Shown piece by piece: positions 1 through 6,464 of a DNA stretch of 13,870 nucleotides. Source of the stretch: Sediminibacterium sp. (GTDB lineage: Bacteria > Bacteroidota > Bacteroidia > Chitinophagales > Chitinophagaceae); NCBI GenBank assembly GCA_030832695.1, contig JAURIP010000013.1, positions 1 to 13,870 of the forward strand. The letters are read 5' to 3'. The notes beneath the pieces are model-generated. The model was not told where the DNA came from. It saw only the letters and a list, made by a program, of their open reading frames with translations, and searched no databases. Both the position numbers and the translations under genes were made by a program. Every line of letters starts with the position of its first letter. The stretch's first letter is position 1.

Positions 1-51
1 ATATTCTTTGGCTAAGGCCTGAAATGCGATAATTTGATCTTTGGGGTACAT
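1..51 (-). CDS. N-terminal fragment of an unidentified leftward gene
   Basis: An ATG on the minus strand at 51 opens a frame that stays open for all 17 codons to the window edge (MYPKDQIIAFQALAKEY). Codon choice and amino-acid mix look like real protein, and the position fits: it is divergent from the Nudix-type regulator at 155, and such regulators often control the gene opposite them. There is no clear Shine-Dalgarno sequence in front of the ATG, which is usual in Bacteroidota. I do not recognise the family from 17 residues. A sugar-catabolic enzyme is only a guess from the neighbouring regulator. Confidence 0.5.
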   Translation of the reverse strand, partial: MYPKDQIIAFQALAKEY

Positions 52-68
52 GAGGTAAAATGTCTGCT

Positions 69-105
69 AAAATACAAATAGTTTTAATCTTTTATTTCGT
101 ATTTT
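69..105. repeat. Inverted repeat in the divergent intergenic region
   Basis: AAAATAC (69-75) and its exact reverse complement GTATTTT (99-105) are separated by 23 bases, in the roughly 100-base gap between the leftward gene start (51) and the regulator start (155). Two turns of DNA between half sites could suit a dimeric repressor. However, 7-bp AT-rich matches arise easily by chance in such DNA. No exact TAnnTTTG -7 box was found in this gap on either strand. This is a candidate operator only. Confidence 0.2.
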
Positions 106-154
106 GGGACTATAATTCCATTTTAAGAAACGGGCCATAGTTGGGCAATAATAA

Positions 155-877
155 ATGATGATTTCTAGTATGAATTTGAACAAAAAAGATGCCATAAAGC
201 TGGTACAAACCTATCCAACAGTTCCCTTAACAGTGGATTGTGTGATTTTCGGTTTTGACGATAACTCATTAAAGGTGCTTACTATTAAAAGTGATTTACC
301 GCAATATGATGAAAAGTTGTCCTTATTAGGGGACACTATTTTATCAAATGAGGACCTAGACAATGCCGCAAATCGTGTTTTATTAGAGCGTACGGGTATG
401 CAAGACGTTTATTTGGAGCAAGTGCATACATTTAGCAAGCCCGATCGTCATCCAGGTGGAAGGGTAGTGACTGCGGTTTATGCCTCCCTGCTAAATATCA
501 AACACCATGAATTGAAAATTTTGGAGAATGAATTAAGTTGGCATGTGGTAAAAGATATTCAAGAGATGGCTTTTGATCATAAGGAAATTTTAGACCTGTG
601 CCATACCTGGTTACAAAAGCGCATTCAAGAGCACCCTTTGGCCTTTAATTTATTACCTGTGAAATTTTCATTAAGGCAATTACAAAATGTATATGAGGCA
701 ATTTTAAATACAGCGCTGGATAGAAGAAATTTTAGAAAGAAGTTTGCGAGTATGGGCTTCTTAATTGATATTAATGAAATGGAAACGCAGGTTACGCATC
801 GGCCAGGTAAATTGTATTCCTTTGATTTTAAAGCATACCAATTGCGTAAGAAAAACTGGTTTGGTATTGATTTTTAA
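155..877 (+). CDS. Nudix-domain / winged-helix transcriptional regulator (NrtR/AraR-like)
   Basis: This is a 240-residue protein with an N-terminal Nudix-like domain (about residues 22-145) and a C-terminal winged-helix region (about 155-235). The N-terminal start of the fold is visible as LTVDCVIFGFDDNSLKVL, and the C-terminal half carries HPLAFNLLPVKFSLRQLQ followed by LDRRNFRKKF. The Nudix box (about 59-81) is eroded. The canonical REUxEExG is RVLLERTG here, so two of the three catalytic glutamates are gone. This points to a ligand-sensing regulator and not a hydrolase. Known Bacteroidota relatives (the AraR/NrtR-like group) control sugar or NAD metabolism. The ligand here is unknown; the divergent gene at 1-51 is the obvious candidate target. 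Three in-frame ATGs lie at 155, 158 and 170. None has a Shine-Dalgarno sequence, and the third would also give a normal N-terminus. Confidence 0.8.
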   Translation: MMISSMNLNKKDAIKLVQTYPTVPLTVDCVIFGFDDNSLKVLTIKSDLPQYDEKLSLLGDTILSNEDLDNAANRVLLERTGMQDVYLEQVHTFSKPDRHPGGRVVTAVYASLLNIKHHELKILENELSWHVVKDIQEMAFDHKEILDLCHTWLQKRIQEHPLAFNLLPVKFSLRQLQNVYEAILNTALDRRNFRKKFASMGFLIDINEMETQVTHRPGKLYSFDFKAYQLRKKNWFGIDF

Positions 878-937
878 AAAAGGTGGAGGCTAGCCTATAA
901 TTTGATACCTTTAGGCACTAATTAAAGAGGCATTATT

Positions 938-1813
938 ATGTTATATTCAATGACAGGGTACGGAAGGGCAGAGGCTATTTTAAAGGACAAAACATGCTTA
1001 ATTGAAGTGAAATCCTTGAACGGTAAGCAATTCGATGTTCGTTTAAATTGCCCCTCTTTGTTAAAGCCTTACGAAGTCGAAATCAGAAATAAATTGAACG
1101 AGGCATTATTCAGAGGAAGTGTGGAATGCTCAATAACTATAAAGTCCAATGGCGTTAATAAGCCTGTTAGTGTCAATAAGGAATTAGCCAAATCCTATTA
1201 TCAGCCTATTATGGAATTGGCGAATGAATTAGGTATTGGTACTGAAAATATTTTAAGTACCATTTTGAAAATGCCTGATGTGGTTTCCTCCTCGAATGAA
1301 GTGTTGACGGAGGAAGAATGGAAATTGATTTTTGAGTTATTAAATCAAGCTATTCAGCATTTAATTAAACATAGGGCAGAGGAAGGAAAATCAATTGAAA
1401 AAGATTTGCTTGAAAAAATTATTGCAATTGAAGCCCAACAAGCGGTGGTTGAAATTCATGAACCTAATCGTCGTGACAAAATAAAGGACGGAATGGTTAA
1501 GTTGCTAGAGCAACATGTGGGGGCTGATAAATATGATCAAAATAGACTGGAGCAAGAGTTGATTTATTATATTGAAAAAATAGACATTTCGGAAGAAAGA
1601 GTTCGTTTAAAAAATCATTGCGATTATTTTAAAGCGATGCTTAAAGATGCCGATCCATGCAAGGGTAAAAAGCTTTCCTTTATTTTACAAGAAATAGGAA
1701 GAGAAATAAATACCACAGGTTCAAAAGCCAATGATGTCGATATACAAAAGGCCGTGATTATGATGAAGGATGAACTTGAAAAAGCAAAAGAGCAAATTTT
1801 AAATGTGTTGTAA
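938..1813 (+). CDS. yicC: YicC/YloC-family endoribonuclease
   Basis: This 291-residue protein matches the full length of the YicC family, cytoplasmic endoribonucleases linked to mRNA and sRNA turnover. The N-terminus has the family signature SMTGYGRA (4-11), followed by a conserved LNGKQFDVR stretch. The C-terminal DUF1732 region has EERVRLKNH (219-227) and the strongly conserved GKKLSFILQEIGREINTTGS (243-262). The start is well supported: AAAGAGG at 924-930 is a good Shine-Dalgarno sequence seven bases before the ATG. A TATAATTTG stretch at 896-904 could be a promoter element, but its spacing does not fit TAnnTTTG exactly. The stop codon lies one base before the preferred gldH start, so the gene heads a compact cluster with gldH and a two-component system. 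In many bacteria the gene after yicC is guanylate kinase; that is not so here. Confidence 0.93.
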   Translation: MLYSMTGYGRAEAILKDKTCLIEVKSLNGKQFDVRLNCPSLLKPYEVEIRNKLNEALFRGSVECSITIKSNGVNKPVSVNKELAKSYYQPIMELANELGIGTENILSTILKMPDVVSSSNEVLTEEEWKLIFELLNQAIQHLIKHRAEEGKSIEKDLLEKIIAIEAQQAVVEIHEPNRRDKIKDGMVKLLEQHVGADKYDQNRLEQELIYYIEKIDISEERVRLKNHCDYFKAMLKDADPCKGKKLSFILQEIGREINTTGSKANDVDIQKAVIMMKDELEKAKEQILNVL

Positions 1814-1814
1814 G

Positions 1815-2294
1815 ATGGCAGTTGTTAAAATCTATAAACTTTTAGTGCCTCTTTTACTTGTGTTTTTTATTACAAGTTGCGAGCCTATTCAGTTATATGA
1901 ACAAACTACCATTTATCCTACACATGAATGGTCTAGTAAGCAGGTAAATAATTACCAATTTAATATTACGGATACGAGTTCCTTATATAAAATTTATTTT
2001 GTTATCAGGCACCATAATGCCTATCATTATAAAAACATTTGGTTGCAGGTAAACACTAAGTCCCCTTCGGACACGACAGTGAAGCAGACACTTAATTTAC
2101 AATTAGCCGATGACCAAAAAGGTTGGCTAGGTGTTGGAATGGATGATATTTTTGACCAACGTATTCCAATCAATGCGACACCCACTAAATTAAAGCTAGG
2201 CTTGTACCAATTTAGTATGCAACATACCATGAGAGAAGATCCGTTATTGGGTATACTGGCTACTGGCTTGCGTGTAGAAAAAGTGCATTTATGA
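1815..2294 (+). CDS. gldH: Gliding motility lipoprotein GldH
   Basis: This 159-residue lipoprotein of the GldH family is found only in Bacteroidota. In gliding members it is needed for motility and is associated with the type IX secretion/gliding apparatus; many non-gliding members also keep it. A basic start and hydrophobic stretch end in a lipobox FITSC, with the lipid-bearing cysteine at residue 22. The body shows the family pattern: a YKIYFVIRHHNAYHYKNIWL strand region, then KGWLGVGMDDIFDQRI, then LYQFSMQHTMREDPLLGI and LRVEK near the end. I chose the ATG at 1815. The frame also has an ATG at 1803, which would overlap yicC and add only MCCK before a normal signal peptide. The gene ends in an ATGA overlap (2291-2294) with the histidine kinase, which suggests translational coupling. 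Confidence 0.9.
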   Translation: MAVVKIYKLLVPLLLVFFITSCEPIQLYEQTTIYPTHEWSSKQVNNYQFNITDTSSLYKIYFVIRHHNAYHYKNIWLQVNTKSPSDTTVKQTLNLQLADDQKGWLGVGMDDIFDQRIPINATPTKLKLGLYQFSMQHTMREDPLLGILATGLRVEKVHL

Positions 2295-3271
2295 AAATGA
2301 GATGGTTCAATATCAGCAAATTAAAATTTGTCAATTTTATTTATTGGGTTTTTCTTACCTACATGATTGCTGCGTTTGTTTGGTGGTATGTTTCGCTGGA
2401 AAAACAAAATAGTGAAATTGCAACTGTTAAATTTCAATCTATTCGATTAAACGATCCCGCTTTATATGAAAAAGTAAAAAGTATTGAAGCATTTGAGGCA
2501 AGAAAAACTAAACAATACATTTACGAAGGGGTCACTTTTCTTTTTTTGTTTTTATTAGGAGCAATCTATGTTTACAGGTCGTTATTAAAGCAACTTCGAT
2601 ATTCGAATCAACAACAAAATTTCATGATGGCGGTAACGCATGAATTAAAAACGCCTATTGCTATTACGCAGTTGAATATTGAAACTTTACTTAAAAGAGA
2701 ATTAGATCCAACGCAGAAAAAAATGCTGATTGAAAATACATTAAAGGAAACTCACCGATTAGACGCCCTTTGTAATAATATTTTATTAGCCTCGCAGTTA
2801 GATATGGGTAAATATGAATCTAATATGCAAGACGTAGATTTATCTGACATTGTTCAAAAGTTAGTCCATTCTTTTCAAGAGCGATTTGATCAACGCTTAT
2901 TAATTACAAATATTACTCCGTCCGTTTATATACAAGCAGAACCTTTGTTAATACAGCTATTGATTAATAATTTATTGGATAATGCTCATAAATATTCAAA
3001 CATATCTACCCCGATTACGGTGCAACTTACCACCAAGGAAAATAAAATTTCATTAACAGTTAAAGATGAAGGGGTGGGCATTCCGATGGAAGAACGAACT
3101 AAAATATTTGAAAAATTTTATCGTATTGGGGATGAATCAACGCGAACAACAAAGGGCACTGGTTTGGGTTTGTATTTATGTAAAAAGATCAGCGAATTTC
3201 ATCAAGCAACCATTATTGTAGATACAAATGCGCCAAACGGCAGTATTTTCACCATAAATTTTCCAATATAA
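2291..3271 (+). CDS. Sensor histidine kinase (membrane-bound, HisKA/HATPase)
   Basis: This 326-residue membrane sensor kinase has two predicted membrane helices (about 14-34 and 80-97) around a short extracytoplasmic segment of about 45 residues with no recognisable sensor domain. The HisKA domain carries the phosphoacceptor histidine H117 in AVTHELKTPIA. The ATP-binding domain has the N box NNLLDNAHKY (226-235), G1 box DEGVGIP (259-265), F box IFEKFYR (272-278) and G2 box GTGLGLYL (289-296). All catalytic motifs look intact. It starts within the gldH stop (ATGA) and ends within the start of the response regulator (TAATG), so the three are almost certainly co-transcribed. The cognate partner is the regulator at 3271. 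The signal is unknown; the small periplasmic part suggests sensing in the membrane or through a partner protein. Confidence 0.93.
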   Translation: MKMRWFNISKLKFVNFIYWVFLTYMIAAFVWWYVSLEKQNSEIATVKFQSIRLNDPALYEKVKSIEAFEARKTKQYIYEGVTFLFLFLLGAIYVYRSLLKQLRYSNQQQNFMMAVTHELKTPIAITQLNIETLLKRELDPTQKKMLIENTLKETHRLDALCNNILLASQLDMGKYESNMQDVDLSDIVQKLVHSFQERFDQRLLITNITPSVYIQAEPLLIQLLINNLLDNAHKYSNISTPITVQLTTKENKISLTVKDEGVGIPMEERTKIFEKFYRIGDESTRTTKGTGLGLYLCKKISEFHQATIIVDTNAPNGSIFTINFPI

Positions 3272-3975
3272 TGCCTACCATTAAGCATACTATATTACTG
3301 GTGGAAGATGAGCTGCATCTACATGAGGCGCTCAAGTTAAATTTAACCATGGAAGGTTATGAGGTAAGCTCTGCTTATGATGGACCCAAGGCTTTGCAAC
3401 AAATTCAAGGCGCTAGTTTTGATTTGATTATTTTAGACATCATGCTACCAGGTATTGATGGTTATTCCATTATTGAAACTGTTCGGATACATAACAATAA
3501 CACCCCTATTTTAATTTTAAGTGCAAAAAATACAAGTGCCAATAGGGTCCAAGGATTAAAGATTGGCGCGGATGATTACATGACCAAGCCTTTTAATTTG
3601 GAAGAACTTTTATTAAGGGTATCCAAATTAATCCAAAAATCAGGTGGGTTTAGCGCAGTTCAAAATAATTTGGAACAGTATTCCTTTTCGGATAATATAG
3701 TTCACTTTACATTACTTGAAGCCAGGCTTTATAACGGTGAAAAAATACATTTAACCAAAAAGGAAGCTATGCTGCTAAAGTTATTGATTGATAATAAAAA
3801 TACCATCATTACAAGGGAACGAATCTTACAAAGTGTATGGGGGTACAATGTATTTCCAAATACACGTACTATTGACAATTTTATTCTAAATTTTAGAAAG
3901 TATTTCGAATTAGATCCCAAATCGCCCATGCATTTTATCTCCATCCGGGGGGTAGGTTATAAATTTCAAGATTAA
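3271..3975 (+). CDS. OmpR/PhoB-family response regulator
   Basis: This 234-residue DNA-binding response regulator pairs with the histidine kinase immediately upstream; their stop and start codons share one base (TAATG). The receiver domain (about 7-122) has the acidic pair E12/D13, phosphoacceptor D56 in LIILDIMLPG, the switch serine S84 and the conserved lysine K106 in DDYMTKPF. The C-terminal winged-helix domain (about 140-232) contains LTKKEAMLLKLLIDN, RERILQSVWGY, a recognition-helix region around NTRTIDNFILNFRKYF, and the typical end SIRGVGYKF. Everything expected for phosphorylation and promoter binding is present. Target promoters cannot be deduced from the window. A terminator-like hairpin follows at 3981-4007. 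Confidence 0.94.
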   Translation: MPTIKHTILLVEDELHLHEALKLNLTMEGYEVSSAYDGPKALQQIQGASFDLIILDIMLPGIDGYSIIETVRIHNNNTPILILSAKNTSANRVQGLKIGADDYMTKPFNLEELLLRVSKLIQKSGGFSAVQNNLEQYSFSDNIVHFTLLEARLYNGEKIHLTKKEAMLLKLLIDNKNTIITRERILQSVWGYNVFPNTRTIDNFILNFRKYFELDPKSPMHFISIRGVGYKFQD

Positions 3976-3980
3976 TCAGT

Positions 3981-4007
3981 AGGGATGCAATCTGTGGCCC
4001 TTTTTTT
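3981..4007 (+). terminator. Probable intrinsic terminator after the two-component operon
   Basis: AGGG (3981-3984) can pair with CCCT (3998-4001). After one mismatch the stem can continue through two G-U pairs and one C-G pair to a five-base loop. The stem is followed directly by a run of Ts (4001-4007). The stem is short, but its GC base and T tract come six bases after the response-regulator stop, where a terminator is expected. Confidence 0.5.
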
Positions 4008-4015
4008 CGTTAATA

Positions 4016-4034
4016 CTTGTAGTTAAACTACTAG
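4016..4034. promoter_or_regulatory. 19-bp near-perfect palindrome just before the start codon at 4036
   Basis: GTAGTT-A-AACTAC (4019-4031) is a perfect inverted repeat around one central base. Beyond a T/T mismatch it extends to CT/AG on each side, covering 4016-4034. It ends one base before the ATG of the arginase-family gene. It could be an operator, or an RNA element affecting ribosome access, though with a one-base centre an RNA hairpin would have to open several pairs to form a loop. No regulator can be assigned. Confidence 0.35.
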
Positions 4035-4035
4035 C

Positions 4036-5169
4036 ATGTCATTGTCGTCCATTAAAGATTTTTTAGAACCTATTAATATCGCTCATATATCCAATGATGA
4101 GGGGTATCGCGATACCCAGCTAGGAAAGCATATTAAAGTAAACGAGGGGAGCCTACCAGATATAACAGAGGCTGACATTGTCATTATTGGGGCAGGTGAG
4201 TGTAGGGGGGCAGGCTATGCTTTACATGGTCATATTGCCGCAAATGCAGTTCGGACTGCTTTGTATGATTTGTATTACTGGCATGCTCAGGTAAATGTAG
4301 TCGATATTGGAAATGTAAAAATTGGACAAAGCATACAAGATAGCTATGCAGCACTTAGAACAGTCATATCTGAATTGCTTTTACAAAATAAAAAAATCGT
4401 AATTATTGGAGGCGCACATGATTTAACCCTTGCTCAATATCATGCTTATACTTCCATACCTACTTTAGTGAATGCGGTAGTAGTGGATGCAAAAATTGAT
4501 TTAGACTTGGAAGCACGCTTGCCTAGGGATCATTTTTTAGAAGAATTATTTACAGGCTTACCTAATCATTTGAATCACTATAGTCATATTGGTTTTCAAA
4601 GTTATTTTATGCATCCGCATATGTTGGAAACCATTGATAAACTCAGATTTGATTGTTTTAGATTAGGTAAGGTTCGAGAAGGCATTGAGGAAATGGAGCC
4701 AGTCATTAGAGATAGCCACATGCTGAGTTTTGATATTAGTGCTATTCAAAATGCACAAGCGCCTGCAAACTTAATTACACCGAATGGTTTTAATGGGGAA
4801 GAGTCCTGTACGCTAATGCAGTATGCGGGTATGAGTTGGAAAACAAGCACCATTGGGCTGTTTGGTTATCAAGCCGAATTAGATGTCAACAATATGACAG
4901 CGATTCAAATTGCGCAAATGTTTTGGTACATTATGGATGGGGTACAAAAAGGAAAAAAGGAAGCACCATTAACTGAGTCAGATAGGTTTAAAGAATTCCA
5001 TATCGCATTCTCGGATATCGAAACTAATTTTTTACAAAGTAAGAGTACTGGCAGATGGTGGATGCAAATGCACAATAACGAATGGGCGCCTTGTAGTTAT
5101 AAAGATTATTTAGTAGCTTCCAATAACGAAATTCCAGAAAGATGGTTAAGGGCATTAGAAAGGGAGTAA
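4036..5169 (+). CDS. Arginase/formimidoylglutamase-family protein with altered metal site
   Basis: This is a 377-residue member of the ureohydrolase fold, of the type usually labelled formimidoylglutamase in Bacteroidota. True members hydrolyse arginine, agmatine or formimidoylglutamate using two Mn ions. The fold landmarks are present: IIGAGECRGAG (50-60), GGAHDLTLAQ (125-134), VVVDAKIDLD (148-157) and SFDISAIQNA (231-240). The usual ligands are H in GGxH, D-x-H-x-D and SFDxD. Here H128, D151, D155 and D233 remain, but the central His is K153 and the second Asp of SFDxD is S235. Loss of two ligands argues against normal binuclear chemistry; the protein may be a non-catalytic paralogue or use a different centre. 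No histidine-degradation (hut) genes are nearby. Its 3' end overlaps the following peptidase gene by 28 bases, suggesting coupled expression. Confidence 0.8.
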   Translation: MSLSSIKDFLEPINIAHISNDEGYRDTQLGKHIKVNEGSLPDITEADIVIIGAGECRGAGYALHGHIAANAVRTALYDLYYWHAQVNVVDIGNVKIGQSIQDSYAALRTVISELLLQNKKIVIIGGAHDLTLAQYHAYTSIPTLVNAVVVDAKIDLDLEARLPRDHFLEELFTGLPNHLNHYSHIGFQSYFMHPHMLETIDKLRFDCFRLGKVREGIEEMEPVIRDSHMLSFDISAIQNAQAPANLITPNGFNGEESCTLMQYAGMSWKTSTIGLFGYQAELDVNNMTAIQIAQMFWYIMDGVQKGKKEAPLTESDRFKEFHIAFSDIETNFLQSKSTGRWWMQMHNNEWAPCSYKDYLVASNNEIPERWLRALERE

Positions 5170-6458
5170 TTACTCCATCCAATTTATTTTCAATTGTTTT
5201 ATTGACTGTATTAAGTGCTTGTAGTATTCAAAAGGCGCAAAAAACATTATTACAAACTACTGCGCTTAAGGGGGCACATGTTGGTATTGCAGTATACAAT
5301 GATACCAAGCAAACTTGGATTGACCAATACCAAAGTGATCACTATTTTACACCCGCTAGTAATACCAAAATTTTAGCTACTTATATCGGTCTGAAATTCT
5401 TGGGTGATTCCTTACCAGGATTTAGTATGGCTGAAAATGCAGATACCTTATTTTTAACGCCGTTGGGTGACCCAAGTTTTTTACATCCCGATTTCCCCTT
5501 TCAACCGGTGGTTGAACTTATTAAAAATACCAATAAGCAAGTGGTGATTCACCCAACAAAAGCTAATGACCAATTTGGACATATGGGGAATGGCTGGGCT
5601 TGGAACGATTATGGCGAGGACTATCAGCCAGAACGTAGTAGGATGCCTATTTATGGTAATGTGGTGCATTTTTATCAAGGCAATGGAAAATTATTCATCA
5701 AGCCGTTTACCTTTTTTAAGGACATCACTGATATCAGCACGGTATATCAAAAAAACTGGACGCGAAAATTAGTAGGTAATCAGTTTTATACCGATGGTCA
5801 AAAAAATACAGCGACCTATTTTCAGGTTCCATTTGATTCGTATTTCGAACCCAATTTGCCTGTGTATTTACTTCAAGATACTTTAAAAGTAAAACTAAAT
5901 ATGGGGGATGATTTTTCGACATTGCCACAACAGCTTGTTAAAACAGTTCCAACAGATTCGCTTTTAAAAATAATGATGCGTCGTAGTGACAACTTTTTCG
6001 CAGAACAAGTTTTATTAATGGGAGCGCAGCAATTGTTGGGTAGAATGGATGATGCAGCTTTTATTGACACCCTACTTAAAAATGATTTTGCAGGGCTACC
6101 ACAAAAAATGCGCTGGGTGGATGGAAGTGGCTTAAGTCGGTATAATTTAAATACACCTGAAAATTATGTTGCAATTTTAAAAAAGATGCAAGATGAATTC
6201 GGACAAAAGCGTGTTACACATATATTTGAAACTGGAGGAGAAGGGACTTTGTCTGCTTATTACAAAAACTTTCCAGGTGAAATACATGCCAAAACCGGAA
6301 GCTTAGGCGGTCAAATTGCTTTAAGTGGATTTATTTACACGCAGAAAAATCAAAAATTATATTTTTCAATTTTAGTGTCGAACCACATGAGTCCGACCAG
6401 TGCAGGTGTAAGAAAAGCAGTGGAGGCTTATTTGATATCAGTAGCACAAAAAAATTAA
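5142..6458 (+). CDS. dacB: D-Ala-D-Ala carboxypeptidase/endopeptidase (PBP4/S13 family), lipoprotein
   Basis: This 438-residue S13-family penicillin-binding protein trims or cleaves peptidoglycan stem peptides in the periplasm. The three active-site motifs are clear: S73-N-T-K76 (SxxK) in PASNTKILA, S282-D283-N284 (SxN) in RRSDNFFAEQ, and K384-T385-G386 in HAKTGSLGG. The conserved VDGSGLSRYN lies at 326-335. The N-terminus (MVKGIRKG followed by a hydrophobic stretch) ends in VLSAC, a lipobox with cysteine 27, so the enzyme is probably membrane-anchored as a lipoprotein. It is slightly shorter than the well-studied PBP4 proteins, with a compact segment between the SxxK and SxN motifs. The start at 5142 lies inside the preceding gene (28-base overlap), but it is the start that gives a proper signal peptide. 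The stop is six bases from the convergent mutL stop, leaving no room for a terminator. Confidence 0.9.
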   Translation: MVKGIRKGVITPSNLFSIVLLTVLSACSIQKAQKTLLQTTALKGAHVGIAVYNDTKQTWIDQYQSDHYFTPASNTKILATYIGLKFLGDSLPGFSMAENADTLFLTPLGDPSFLHPDFPFQPVVELIKNTNKQVVIHPTKANDQFGHMGNGWAWNDYGEDYQPERSRMPIYGNVVHFYQGNGKLFIKPFTFFKDITDISTVYQKNWTRKLVGNQFYTDGQKNTATYFQVPFDSYFEPNLPVYLLQDTLKVKLNMGDDFSTLPQQLVKTVPTDSLLKIMMRRSDNFFAEQVLLMGAQQLLGRMDDAAFIDTLLKNDFAGLPQKMRWVDGSGLSRYNLNTPENYVAILKKMQDEFGQKRVTHIFETGGEGTLSAYYKNFPGEIHAKTGSLGGQIALSGFIYTQKNQKLYFSILVSNHMSPTSAGVRKAVEAYLISVAQKN

Positions 6459-6464
6459 AGCTTG

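Noticed and set aside
887..896. AGGCTAGCCT perfect palindrome after the Nudix regulator, as a possible terminator
   Set aside because: The stem would have to open to make a loop, leaving three base pairs, and no T run follows.
896..904. TATAATTTG as a promoter for yicC
   Set aside because: It has one base too many between TA and TTTG compared with TAnnTTTG, and no TTG lies at a suitable upstream distance. It remains possible but is not supported enough to list.
6459..6464. Shared terminator between dacB and mutL
   Set aside because: Only six bases separate the two stop codons, and no hairpin with a T run can be drawn around them.
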